Source of the DNA: Bacteroidota bacterium
GTDB lineage: Bacteria; Bacteroidota; Bacteroidia; 2-12-FULL-35-15
Reading direction: 5' to 3'
Assembly (NCBI GenBank): GCA_025963725.1
Contig: JAOQAE010000006.1
Span: forward strand, 496,001 to 560,000
DNA: 64,000 bases
Shown here: one piece after another, positions 43,689 to 53,600 of the stretch
Numbering within the stretch: position 1 is the first letter of the stretch
Layout of the letters: every line of letters begins with the position of its first letter
The notes under the pieces: model-generated
The model's database searches: none
Told to the model about the DNA's origin: nothing
Seen by the model: the letters and a program-made list of their open reading frames with translations, nothing else
Program-made: the position numbers and the translations under genes

Positions 43689-44590
43689 AAGATTATCATC
43701 TTACCCATTTAAAGGAACTCGAAAGCGAGAGCATTTACATACTGCGTGAAGTTGCCGCCCAGTTTGAAAAGCCGGCACTGCTCTTTTCGGGCGGCAAGGA
43801 CAGCATCGTCTGTTTTCATCTTGCACGCAAAGCCTTCGCTCCCGCAAGGATCCCTTTCCCATTGGTGCACATTGATACAGGGCATAATTTTGAAGAGACC
43901 ATCACCTTCCGCGATGACCTTGCATCGAAGTTCGGCGCTCATCTTATTGTCGGCTCTGTTCAGGACAGCATTGATACGGGAAGAGTGACAGAAGAAAAAG
44001 GCTTTAATGCAAGCCGCAACATTTTACAAACGGTTACATTGCTCGACACTATCGAGGAATATAAGTTCGATGCCTGCATTGGCGGAGCACGGAGAGATGA
44101 GGAGAAGGCCCGCGCGAAAGAACGCTTCTTCTCTCACCGCGATGAATTCGGGCAATGGGATCCAAAAAATCAGCGCCCCGAGCTCTGGAATTTATTCAAC
44201 GGCAGAAAAAACATGGGAGAGCATTTCCGTGTATTTCCGATCAGCAACTGGACGGAGATGGATGTGTGGCAATATATCCTGCAGGAAAAGATCGAGATCC
44301 CCTCAATTTATTTTACTCATGAACGCGAATGCTTCGTTCGTGATGGTGTGATCTATGCGCATTCCAACGTGATCCCGCTGAAGCCGAATGAGAAGGTGGA
44401 AAAGATGCAGGTGCGCTTCCGTACCATCGGCGATATCAGCTGCACAGGCGCCGTGCTCTCAAAAGCGAATTCGCTGGAAGAGATCGTGGAGGAAGTAGCG
44501 GCAACGCGCGTTACGGAAAGAGGCAGCCGGATCGATGATAAACGCTCGGAAGCGGCAATGGAAGACAGAAAAAAAGCAGGATATTTTTAA
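43685..44590 (+). CDS. cysD: Sulfate adenylyltransferase small subunit
   Basis: 301 residues, PAPS-reductase-like ATP pyrophosphatase fold. With CysN it makes APS from sulfate and ATP. PP-loop motif LLFSGGKDSIVCFHLA, then GGARRDEEKARAKERFFS and the C-terminal RVTERGSRIDDKRSEAAME (family hallmark). ATGA overlap with cysC indicates coupling; cysN follows after 110 bases, which hold a small palindrome. Confidence 0.97.
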   Translation: MKDYHLTHLKELESESIYILREVAAQFEKPALLFSGGKDSIVCFHLARKAFAPARIPFPLVHIDTGHNFEETITFRDDLASKFGAHLIVGSVQDSIDTGRVTEEKGFNASRNILQTVTLLDTIEEYKFDACIGGARRDEEKARAKERFFSHRDEFGQWDPKNQRPELWNLFNGRKNMGEHFRVFPISNWTEMDVWQYILQEKIEIPSIYFTHERECFVRDGVIYAHSNVIPLKPNEKVEKMQVRFRTIGDISCTGAVLSKANSLEEIVEEVAATRVTERGSRIDDKRSEAAMEDRKKAGYF

Positions 44591-44700
44591 AGTGGCAATT
44601 CGGAAGTCCGAATTTAAACTAAAACAACAAAACAATTAATTCAACCTTCATTAAAGGTTAATCATTCAGAATAATCTTTGAATTGAACGCACTTATAAAT

Positions 44701-45999
44701 ATGACTACAACTTCCGAAATTAAACCTCCGAATTCCGACTTATCCGGCTACTTAGGAATGGACCTGCTTCGCTTTACAACAGCGGGTTCTGTGGATGATG
44801 GAAAAAGCACGCTGATCGGGCGATTGCTCTACGATTCAAAATCAATCTTTGAAGACCAGTATGAAGCGATCAGGGCGACAAGCGAAAAGCGCGGTGAGGA
44901 ATATGTGAACCTTGCTTTGCTTACCGACGGGCTCCGCGCTGAACGCGAACAGGGAATCACCATCGATGTGGCATACCGCTATTTCGCAACGCCAAAACGC
45001 AAGTTCATCATCGCGGATACTCCCGGGCATATTCAATATACACGGAACATGGTTACAGGCGCTTCCACTGCAAACGTAGCGCTTATCCTGATCGATGCGC
45101 GCAAAGGCGTGATCGAGCAAACCATGCGTCATACCTATATCGCATCCTTATTAAAGATCCCGCACATCATTGTTTGCGTAAACAAAATGGACCTTGTGGA
45201 TTATAAAAAGGATGTGTTCGAAAAGATCAAAAAAGATTACTCTGATTTTGTTTCGAAGCTCAGCAAGATCGACGTGCAGTTCATTCCCATCAGCGCGCTA
45301 AAGGGCGATAACGTGGTGGAGCCGGGCACTGAAATGAAATGGTATACAGGAAAAACACTGCTGAGCTTGCTGGAAAGCATCGACATCACGCACGACCAGA
45401 ACCTGAACGATATGCGCTTTCCTGTCCAGTATGTGATCCGCCCAATGAGCCATGAATACCACGATTACAGGGGTTATGCAGGCAGGATCTCCGGAGGCGT
45501 GATCCGGAAAGGCGATGCTGTTACGGTGCTTCCCGGCGGACAAAGCTCAAAGATAAAATCCATCGACACTGCCGGCGGCATGCTTGCAGAAGCCTTTGCG
45601 CCCATGAGCGTGACCATTACGCTGGAAGATGACATCGATATTTCGCGCGGCGACATGATCGTGAAATCCGATAACCAGGCGGAAACAACGCAGGACCTGG
45701 AAGTAATGATCTGCTGGCTCACTGATAAGAAGCTGCAGCTGAACGGAAAATATTACCTGAAGCACACCACAAAAGATGTTCGCTGTGTGATCAAGGAAGT
45801 ACAGCACAAGATCAACATCAGCACGCTTGAAAAAGTGGAGGATGATAAAACGGTAGGACTGAACGACATTGCAAAATTATCATTGCGCACCACGGCTTCC
45901 CTCGTGATCGACAAATATGAAAAGAACAGGAACACAGGCAGCATCATCCTGATCGATGAAGCTACCAACGTTACTGTTGGCGCGGGGATGATCATCTGA
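44701..45999 (+). CDS. cysN: Sulfate adenylyltransferase large subunit (GTPase)
   Basis: 432 residues from the ATG at 44701; a TTG six codons upstream is less likely. It is an EF-Tu-like GTPase that drives APS synthesis by CysD. G1 GSVDDGKSTLIGRLLYD, G3 DTPGHIQYTRNM and G4 NKMDLVDY are intact, followed by beta-barrel domains 2 and 3. The CysC domain that some CysN proteins carry at the C terminus is absent, consistent with the separate cysC gene here. Confidence 0.96.
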   Translation: MTTTSEIKPPNSDLSGYLGMDLLRFTTAGSVDDGKSTLIGRLLYDSKSIFEDQYEAIRATSEKRGEEYVNLALLTDGLRAEREQGITIDVAYRYFATPKRKFIIADTPGHIQYTRNMVTGASTANVALILIDARKGVIEQTMRHTYIASLLKIPHIIVCVNKMDLVDYKKDVFEKIKKDYSDFVSKLSKIDVQFIPISALKGDNVVEPGTEMKWYTGKTLLSLLESIDITHDQNLNDMRFPVQYVIRPMSHEYHDYRGYAGRISGGVIRKGDAVTVLPGGQSSKIKSIDTAGGMLAEAFAPMSVTITLEDDIDISRGDMIVKSDNQAETTQDLEVMICWLTDKKLQLNGKYYLKHTTKDVRCVIKEVQHKINISTLEKVEDDKTVGLNDIAKLSLRTTASLVIDKYEKNRNTGSIILIDEATNVTVGAGMII

Positions 46000-46027
46000 G
46001 CCGCCCATATTTACTGTCATAAAAAAG

Positions 46028-46043
46028 TCCCGCAATTGCGGGA
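46028..46043. terminator. Bidirectional intrinsic terminator between cysN and the HEPN gene
   Basis: Perfect palindrome TCCCGCAATTGCGGGA with an A-run before and a T-rich run after, between two convergent genes. Confidence 0.8.
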
Positions 46044-46092
46044 TTTCTTGTTTTATTAGATGCATTGTAAATCAAGTGTTTGCAGGGTATTG

Positions 46093-47913
46093 TCAACAGG
46101 GCTTATCCTGTAAGAGCTTATTAAACATTCCTTCAAAGGAGGAATATTTTTCTGTTTTTAATTCCCGCAAGATCATACCACGAAGCTCTTTTATCATATT
46201 GGGAAGAGTAAGCAATACCTTTTCGATCGACTTCTTATTGTAAATTCCAGAGTGTTGGATGAAATTTCGTTGTTCGTATGCTTCGGTTAATATACGTATG
46301 TAAAAATTGTATGATGATTTAATTTTCTCTTCGTCACTTGCGTTTAATATCCAATCTATTTTTTTATTAAGATATGGATGATTTAGTACTTCTTTAATGC
46401 GTATAAAATTAATATCCTTTAGGAGCCCTGGGCTACATAAAGCACGCAATTCCACATCTGTAATATTTAAAAATGGTACTATTCCGCTATTATCGAAGAC
46501 GGATCTTATCGGTCTTTGATAGGCGCTATGCAAGATTTGTTGTGCCGAATCAAACCAATTAAAAGAATGGTTTTGAATGCTCTTTCTGCTTAATAAAGTA
46601 GACGCTATGTGCATCATACTCTCAGCGTTATATATTTTGCTATCAAAAAACGATTCAAGGTACCGCCAAAAATCTACTACTTTAAATTCTATTCTTTCTT
46701 CATTAATGGATTGATAATAAATTGCATCCAACCTTAGAAAACAAGAAACTAAAGAGTTTGCACTATTTAATTGGTTGTATGGATTGGATTTGTTTAAGCC
46801 GTCTAAATCTTCCGGATGTATAGATGTCACCATGCTTGTCCGTCTTATTCCAAGTCCATTACAAAACAATAGAAATTCGTCAGTTTTAATATTAATTTCC
46901 TTCTTTAATTGAACATTTAAAAAATTGACAGCTTCACTTATTTTTAAAAGCGCATTTGATTTACCAACCAGATCACTCTTTTCTTCCAATGAAATTTCTG
47001 CCATTAAAACATCCTCTTTAAAAAAAGTACTAAATTTATCACTAGTATCTGGCTGAACATATTTGTTTTTCAATTCATTGGAAATGACAACACTGTTAAA
47101 TTTAAATGTTAGGGGTTTATAAGCCTTAATTTTTGTTAATTTAAAAACATAAGTTTTTGTACTTGATGAATTTTTAAATAAATGATAAAACCCTTCAAAT
47201 TGCTGAGCTAAGGTTCGATTTTTTAAATAATCATATACCGCATTATAAAACATCTCAGAAGTGTAATTCGGATCGTTTTTTAGATTTAATAACTCTTTTG
47301 GCAGTGGTGCGTCGGTTTCAACCTTATCATTGTCATATTCAATATCTTTTGAAAGAATCCTATCAAATACACTTTGCAAATCCTTTTTAGGAAACCCAGT
47401 AAAGAGGAACTCACTAAGGAGTATATTAGTATTGTATTCAAAGATTTCTTTGTGGTTGTGTTTGTGAAGGGGTTCTTCACACAAAATCGCTGTTATAACA
47501 TTATGCATTGCATTTTGAAAAATAGACTCGTCCAGTTTTTCGATTAAGTATGATATTGCCGAATTCAATTGTTTTCTTTTGGCAACATCGTTAAGCTGGA
47601 GTTTACCCTTATTTTTTATACATGCGATGCGATTCCAATCCTTGCTATAATGTTCCTTTATTAAGGGATCATTCTTAGTCAAGTAACTATTTTCAAAATA
47701 ATAATTTATAAATCTATTTGAGAACTTAGAGTAATTATCAAGTTGAAACTTTATTTTTTCTAATAATGATTTATGATTTTCTAATTCAGGAAAACCTTCT
47801 CTACCATAACCGCTTAAAACAAAATCGAAATAGTCTGCAAAATAGTTGACCTTGTCAGAAACAGTTTTGCTCGGGTGCGAGATTTGGTGTTTAAAATGAT
47901 AACTAACACTCAT
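46093..47913 (-). CDS. Large HEPN-motif protein, possible defence RNase
   Basis: 606 residues, AT-rich coding sequence unlike the cys genes beside it. I recognise no named family. The C terminus carries RNFIQH (Arg549 to His554), the R-N-x3-H signature of HEPN ribonucleases, in a helical setting (ILTEAYEQRNFIQHSGIYNK) and followed by long helices, as expected for a HEPN domain. The N-terminal 400 residues are helical and strand-mixed without known motifs. It lies 107 bases downstream of a caspase-like gene in the same direction, so the two probably formed one operon. HEPN proteins are common effectors of phage defence; the specific role here is inference. Confidence 0.65.
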   Translation of the reverse strand: MSVSYHFKHQISHPSKTVSDKVNYFADYFDFVLSGYGREGFPELENHKSLLEKIKFQLDNYSKFSNRFINYYFENSYLTKNDPLIKEHYSKDWNRIACIKNKGKLQLNDVAKRKQLNSAISYLIEKLDESIFQNAMHNVITAILCEEPLHKHNHKEIFEYNTNILLSEFLFTGFPKKDLQSVFDRILSKDIEYDNDKVETDAPLPKELLNLKNDPNYTSEMFYNAVYDYLKNRTLAQQFEGFYHLFKNSSSTKTYVFKLTKIKAYKPLTFKFNSVVISNELKNKYVQPDTSDKFSTFFKEDVLMAEISLEEKSDLVGKSNALLKISEAVNFLNVQLKKEINIKTDEFLLFCNGLGIRRTSMVTSIHPEDLDGLNKSNPYNQLNSANSLVSCFLRLDAIYYQSINEERIEFKVVDFWRYLESFFDSKIYNAESMMHIASTLLSRKSIQNHSFNWFDSAQQILHSAYQRPIRSVFDNSGIVPFLNITDVELRALCSPGLLKDINFIRIKEVLNHPYLNKKIDWILNASDEEKIKSSYNFYIRILTEAYEQRNFIQHSGIYNKKSIEKVLLTLPNMIKELRGMILRELKTEKYSSFEGMFNKLLQDKPC

Positions 47914-49361
47914 TTTACTACTTAAGGAAGTATAATTATTTCATCAAATAAGAGCTGATGTGACTTTGTTTTTTTATTCTTTAAAATACGAGTCATAAAA
48001 GTCTGTTACAGTAACCAATCCTAATCTATATTATTGGGTTTAAATATATTGTGTAGCTTATCCAGGATAAACAGTTTAAAATCATCAAATATTTTTTCGA
48101 CAAATAATCGGTTAGCTTCCGAATCCTTTATCAATATCTCGTGGTTTTGCCACTTAAAACTTGTCTTTAAACGACGTTTCTCCCAATTTTCCTCGACAAA
48201 TTCAGTGAAGAAGTAGTGATACCTAATTATTTTCTTGGACATTACGAAACTTAAATTGCAAGTATAAGAAGGAGCATTAGGGTATTTAGTGTTTGCCACT
48301 ATGTACAGCCCTTGAAAGGGTAAAGTAAAATTGCTATCATAACTCTTTACAATTTGTTTGTTCCTTGTAACAGTTCTTGTTCTGCCCCACATACTGCCAT
48401 AAACCCCACCCATAGGTTCTTCGGTTTGATAATCGACATCTTCATAATTTATTTTAACAAAGTAAGAGTCTTTGTTGTCTTTTAACCATGATGCAATTTC
48501 ATTGATTTTGGGAACATCATCTAATCCAGTCAAAAAGGTAAATTTTAACTCATACAGTTCGCTTAGTTCGTCGGTTAGCTTAAGGTTTTCTATATTCTTT
48601 TTTTGAAATTTTAATAAATTTAAGGCCTCTTCTACGGATACATAATCTTTAGCATCATTAGAAATAATATCTTTTAATGATGTAAACTTAATTTTAGCTG
48701 GATCAGAAACTTTAACCATTTCAACACTTTTTAGGAAGTACTTAGCTTTCAACGTTTCTTTTTTTTCTTGAATAATGGTACCGAATGCTTCTGTAAAACC
48801 AGCTTGCGTGACAAAAAAAGGTGTTTGATCATTTCCCTTTTTGTCAAAATCATCTGAAATATAATCAATGATATTTTTATATCGAACGGTTTCCTCGGGG
48901 TGCGTCAATATAGATTTTACAAATGAAAATGTAAAATCGCTTATTTCAGAAGATTGGTAGGAACTTTGAAAATCTAAACAAGAATTAAAAAAATAACAAC
49001 TTTTAAATTGATTTTTAGAATCTTGGAAGTACTTATTGATTGAACTATTGAGCTCTTTAATGTAAGCAACACCAGATTGACAAGCATCAACAACCTTAAC
49101 CACTAAATCTGGATTTAGTGATTTGATCAATGTATCTATTTCTGAATTTTGCAAAGACGTTTGTCGCTTCTTCTGGGGGTCATAATCTGAAAGTATGTAA
49201 TAAAATTCATTTTGATAAAACTCTCCGTGCCCTGTAAAATAGAAAAACAGTTCAGAAGTTTCCGTTTGTTTTTTATCATTAAAAAATTGAGTAACCCTTT
49301 CTTTCAGACTAGTACTATTAATTTCGTAACTATACCTTATAGTACTGTAAAGTTACAATAA

Positions 49362-49389
49362 AAAAACGGCCCACAATCGGGCCGTTTTT
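49362..49389. terminator. Intrinsic terminator of the zinc-ribbon gene
   Basis: Perfect arms AAAAACGGCCC and GGGCCGTTTTT with a 6-base loop, 6 bases beyond the stop at 49396 on the minus strand. It would also stop transcription into the 3' part of the caspase gene. Confidence 0.88.
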
Positions 49390-49395
49390 CTTTTC

Positions 49396-49605
49396 TCACC
49401 TTTTAATGAGCTTCCCTATTAATCCAAAAATCATCCCTGGTAACGACTTGTTCCAGGATGTCTGTTCGGTCTTCCAATTACAATTACCGCCCTTTGAACA
49501 TTCAGTCTTGTTCCTTGCATACCCTTTCATCTGGTACTCATTTACTGATACAACGTTGCTGCATTTCGAGCACTTGAAGTGCTTCTTTTCTGTGTCTACT
49601 GCCAT
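49396..49605 (-). CDS. Small zinc-ribbon protein carried by the transposable element
   Basis: 69 residues from the ATG at 49605 (MAVDTEKKHFKCSKCSNVVS). Four Cys residues in two pairs, CSKC and C-x6-C (TECSKGGNCNW), suggest a zinc ribbon. The C terminus (LPGMIFGLIGKLIKR) is short, hydrophobic and basic. A terminator follows directly. It is divergent from the XRE regulator, with a shared palindromic operator between them. Function not recognised. Confidence 0.65.
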   Translation of the reverse strand: MAVDTEKKHFKCSKCSNVVSVNEYQMKGYARNKTECSKGGNCNWKTEQTSWNKSLPGMIFGLIGKLIKR

Positions 49606-49640
49606 AAAATTGTGTTTTAGTTGGTTTATACACCGAATAT

Positions 49641-49673
49641 AGACCAAATATCATTTCACAGACCAATTGGTCT
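49641..49673. promoter_or_regulatory. Probable operator between divergent zinc-ribbon and XRE genes
   Basis: A perfect palindrome AGACCAATTGGTCT (49660-49673) is accompanied by an additional half-site AGACCAAA (49641-49648) 19 bases away. Placement between divergent starts in a tiny element points to autoregulation by the XRE protein. Confidence 0.6.
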
Positions 49674-49712
49674 TTAATAATTTTTAGCGCTTTACCGACC
49701 TTTCAGCATTCA

Positions 49713-49937
49713 ATGGCTGAAAAGAGACGAAACACAGAACTACTGGAGAAGATTGCAAAACGGATAAAGGATCTGAGGGCAGAGCATGATGTGACCCAGG
49801 AGGTCTTCTACAACGACACGGGCATCAATATAGGTCGTATAGAGCGAGCCAAACGAGATGTGGGCATCACAACTATACAAATCATCTGTGAATACTTTAA
49901 AATTAGCCTTAACGACTTCTTCAAAAAGATTAAATAG
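49713..49937 (+). CDS. XRE-family helix-turn-helix regulator carried by the transposable element
   Basis: 74 residues, a single Cro/CI-type domain: IAKRIKDLRAEHDVTQEVFY, recognition-helix region TGINIGRIERAKRD, and closing helix ICEYFKISLNDFFKKIK. Small XRE proteins of this type regulate their own cassette. The palindrome AGACCAATTGGTCT lies 40 bases upstream. A terminator follows 3 bases after the stop. Confidence 0.85.
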   Translation: MAEKRRNTELLEKIAKRIKDLRAEHDVTQEVFYNDTGINIGRIERAKRDVGITTIQIICEYFKISLNDFFKKIK

Positions 49938-49940
49938 AAG

Positions 49941-49964
49941 GACCCTTGGTATTATCCAAGGGTC
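49941..49964 (+). terminator. Intrinsic terminator of the XRE gene
   Basis: Arms GACCCTTGG and CCAAGGGTC around a 6-base loop, followed by TTCTTAATTTT. Confidence 0.88.
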
Positions 49965-50042
49965 TTCTTAATTTTACATTGCCCTTATCGATTTTTTAAG
50001 GGAGCACGTGTAAACGTGTAATAAAAACAACCCCGTAAAACC

Positions 50043-50164
50043 ATGGGTAAGTTAATGAGTGGCTTGATGTCTCTATGCACGAGAATCAAGAAAATTTCAA
50101 TCCTTAAATTCGTGCTTGTCATTGAATTCAAGGATTAAGATCAAATGGGGCTCTTAACAGCCCC
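50043..50164 (+). ncRNA. Candidate structured small RNA or 31-codon peptide gene in the transposable element
   Basis: The region ends in a terminator hairpin (GGGGCT 50147-50152, AGCCCC 50159-50164, then GTTTGTTTTT). Before it lies a long stem: AATCCTTAAATTC (50099-50111) against GAATTCAAGGATT (50124-50136), 12 of 13 paired. A 31-codon frame (50043-50138, starting MGKLMSGLMSLC, with a hydrophobic basic C-terminal half) overlaps the stem. The stem favours a structured RNA; the peptide is an alternative, and both could be true, as in type I toxin systems. Weak evidence. Confidence 0.35.
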
Positions 50165-50652
50165 GTTTGTTTTTATACTGTGACCGATAATTAAAGTTTG
50201 GTGCTCTGCTCGATTAATTTGTCGAACATCATTGGGTTGAAACGGTTGTTGTACCTGAAACATTAGTAAATTGTACTGAATTAACAGTATTCTAGGGTAT
50301 AGTTACGATTAATTTTAGTGTTTAAAACCAATATATCATCATACTTTCCACAGGCTTTTAATACTTCTTCAACAACAAATGTGTCATTTCTACAACCTGG
50401 TAAATTATTCTTTGCGTTCTCATATTCACTTACTCCAATTAGTATTGCGTAATTCATCTTCTTTGTAACGTAGTCTGGGGTCATTATAAGTGTTTAATTA
50501 ATAATAAATTTTCTCGAGCCAATAAACTTATGACTTAAAAAGTCAAGATTTTCATCGGTATATGGAAGGACTTATAGAAATAGGCCTTTTCCTTATTTTT
50601 TTACTAAATAAACTTTATAATAAAAAAACTCAAAACAGCCGACTTTTCATTT

Positions 50653-53600
50653 TTACCTTGTCAGCTCTATTCGCCTTACAAGCACCTTGTCCTCCAGGAT
50701 CAGCTTCAGCAAATAAGTACCATCCGGCTGTTCGCCCAGATCAAGGGATTCAGTACCGCTTATTTCTTTTCTTGCTACCAGCTCACCGATCATATTATAG
50801 ATCACGATCGTGCCTGTTGATCCTTTCCCCGCATTCACATAGATCATCCCGGTTGAAGGATTTGGATAAACGCTGATCTCTGCCAATTCTCCCGATGCAA
50901 TGCCTGTAAGCAATACAGGATAGCAGGCTGAAGTATCGCCACAAGTGCTGCCCTCGGTTACTATTACTGCATAATCTCCCGGCACTAACGGCACAAAACT
51001 TTGACCTGTTGCACCGCTCACCGGGGTGCCTGCATTACAGTCGATCCACTGGTACGATGCTGCCGTAGCATTATTCGCACTTAAGCTATCCAGCGTTTGT
51101 GTTACCGATGCATCCACAGGCGGCGGGGCAGAGATGGTATACGTTTGCGTTACCATGCATCCGGCGGAATCAACAATGGTAAGGGTATAGCTGCCGGCAC
51201 ATAAGCTTGTGAGGTTAGGCGTGGTATTCCCTGTGTTCCACATGTATGTATATGCAGGGCTACCGCCTGAAATGCTTGTAGTGATGCCACCGTCGCAAGC
51301 GCCGTTACAGGAAGCGTTCGCTGACAAGCTGGTGATAATGATCTCCGGATTCACGGTCAGCGTCATGCTCGCCGTATCCTGGCAGCCGATGGAATCGGTG
51401 ACCGTAACGGTGTATGCGGTTGTTGAAACGGGGCTGGCAACAGGGCTGGCTGCCGCTGCATTACTCAGCGTGGCTGCAGATGACCAGCTATAGGTATATC
51501 CTGCACCTGCCGGTGTAGCATTCAACACAGCTGTTCCGCCATAACAGATGAAATCGTTCGCACCTGCGCTGGCTGTTACAACATTCACGGCGATGGTGAC
51601 CGAGGCAGTGTTCATGCAACCGTACACATCTGTTGCATTTACAGTATATGTACCTGTAGCCGAAGGAACAAAAGGCACTCCGTTCACAACTCCGGCGCTC
51701 CAGGCATAGCTGGTTGCGCCGCTGGCGATGAGCGTTTCCTGCTGTCCTGCGCAGATATTTGTGCTGCTTGGCGTAATTGTTACCGCAGGCAGGCTGTGCA
51801 CATACAAAGTGTGAGAGTATGCCACCACGCCTCCGAAGCCATCATTCGCGGTAAGTGTAATGGTTGTGCTCCCGGTCTGTCCCGCAACCGGCGTATAGCT
51901 CATCTGGTAGTTGTTTCCGCCAATGTTGGTAACGGAAATATTCGCAAGCGGTAATAATGTTGTGTTCGAGCTCGCAGTTGTAAATGTGATCGCATCGTTA
52001 TCGGCATCGGTAAGTGTGAACGGATTTGTACCGGAACTGCTGATGCATAAATGACCCGAAGCGGCATTGCTGCTGTACACCGGGATCTGATTCACAACAG
52101 CTTCCACCAGCTGGTTCATCCTTGGGAAGGAGCCGTACACGGGGCCTGCATTTCCTTCAAAATCAATTTTTTTCGCAAATACATTTCCCGTAGAGTTCCA
52201 TTCAAATAAAGTCCCGCTGTTGTTCATTCCTCCAAATGTTGTAGTGCCGTAAAACTTGCCGGAAGCGCTGAGCGTAAGTGTTCCATAAGGATTGGAGCCA
52301 TCAACGTTATCAAAGTCAATTTTTTTCGTGATCACATTTGTAGCCGGGTTCCACTGAAATATAGTTCCGAGATCGTTATCTCCTCCCCTGAATGCGAGTC
52401 CGTAAAAATTAGCGCCGCTCAACACAAGCGAGCCATACGGATTACCGCCTTTCAATGTATCGAGGTCGATTTTTTTCGTGTACACATTTGTGGCAGGATT
52501 CCATTCGAAGATCACACCGAGGCTGTCCGCCCCGCCGTAATTGGCCAGCCCGTAAAGCTTGCTGCCGCTTACCGCAAGCGAGCCATAAGGGTTGCAGCCG
52601 TTGCTGAACGTAAGGTCCACCTTTTTCGTGTAAGTGTTTGTAGCAGGATCCCATTCAAAAATAACACCCAGGCCGCCTGCGCCGCCTGCATTTGTCATTC
52701 CGTAAAACTTACTGCCGTACAGCAGCAGGGAGCCGTACGGCGTGCTGCCATTTGCAGTGCTCATGTCGATCTTCTTTACATACACATTGGAAGCAGGATC
52801 CCATTCGAAGATCACACCTTTCCCATTTGCGCCGCCGTTGCTGGCCATTCCATACAGCTTAGTGCCATTCAGCACCAGTGCGCCCTGTGGGTTTCCGCCA
52901 TTGATGCTGTCGAAATCCATCTTTTTCGCATAGGTATTTGTTACAGGGTCCCATTCAAAGATCACCCCGTAGTTATATGCGCCACCCCTGTTCGTCATCC
53001 CGTAAAACCTGCCGGAATAAAACACAAGTGAGCCATCCGGCTCGCTGCCGATGTTGTTATTGCTGTTGAAATCAAGCTGCTTCACAAAGGCATTCGCAGA
53101 GGGATCCCAACGGAACAGCACGCCCTGGTCGAAGGTGCCGCCCTGGTTCGTCATCCCGTAAAAATAGCCGCCGATCAGCGTTACAGAGCCGAAAGGCATT
53201 TTGCCGTTCGTTGCGCTCATGTCGATCTTTTTAACATATACATTAGTGGCCGGGTCCCATTCGAAGATCACGCCGAAATCGTTCAGGCCGCCGTTGTGGG
53301 TAAGCCCGTATAATTTGCCGGCGCTGGCCGATAAAGATCCCCGCGGGTAAGAGCCGTTTGTTATGCTCAGATCTGCTTTCTTACTATATGTATTTGTAAC
53401 TGGGTCCCATTCGAAAATAACGCCGCAGCTGTTTGCTCCTCCCAGGTTGGTAACCCCGTAGAATTTAGTTCCGAAGTAAGTAAGGTCGCCATACGGATTC
53501 TTACCTGTTGAAACGGCAAGGTCAATTTTTTTTATGTACGTATTTGTGGATGGGTCCCATTCGAAAATAACACCGCTGTTATTCGAGCCGCCGCTGTAGG

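Larger units (their letters stand above)
49325..50307. mobile_element. 983-bp non-autonomous transposable element with 24-bp inverted ends and 8-bp target duplication
   Basis: Terminal inverted repeats at 49325-49348 and 50284-50307 match at 21 of 24 positions; both begin CGTAACTATACC and end TACTGT. The element is flanked by a perfect duplication ATTAATTT (49317-49324 and 50308-50315). No transposase is encoded. Inside are a zinc-ribbon gene, an XRE regulator gene with an operator, and a possible structured RNA, each with a strong terminator. The 8-base duplication is compatible with several IS families; I cannot assign one. Confidence 0.85.
48021..50457 (-). pseudogene. Caspase-like (C14/metacaspase) protease gene split by a transposable element
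   Basis: The N-terminal part (50457 down to 50308) reads MNYAILIGVSEYENAKNNLP and on to LVLNTKIN. The rest resumes at 49316 with STSLKERVTQFFND. Joining the two at a single copy of the 8-base duplication gives an uninterrupted 481-codon gene: 150 + 1296 bases, in frame. The joined protein has the caspase dyad, His80 in FFYFTGHGE and Cys129 in VVDACQSG, and about 340 C-terminal residues with no recognised domain (contains GGVYGSMWGRTRTV and a Trp/Tyr-rich segment). In the present state the N fragment runs into a stop after 8 further codons (RNYTLEYC) and the C fragment has no good start, so the protease is probably inactive. Confidence 0.8.

Noticed and set aside
44597-44614. Hairpin AATTCGGA / TCCGAATT between cysD and cysN as a terminator
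   Set aside because: No T-run follows and cysN would lose its transcript; probably only a weak stem.
48021-49154. A free-standing 377-residue gene starting at 49154
   Set aside because: The start would be a TTG inside the caspase domain; the frame continues upstream through the His motif to the element junction, so this is the 3' part of the split gene.
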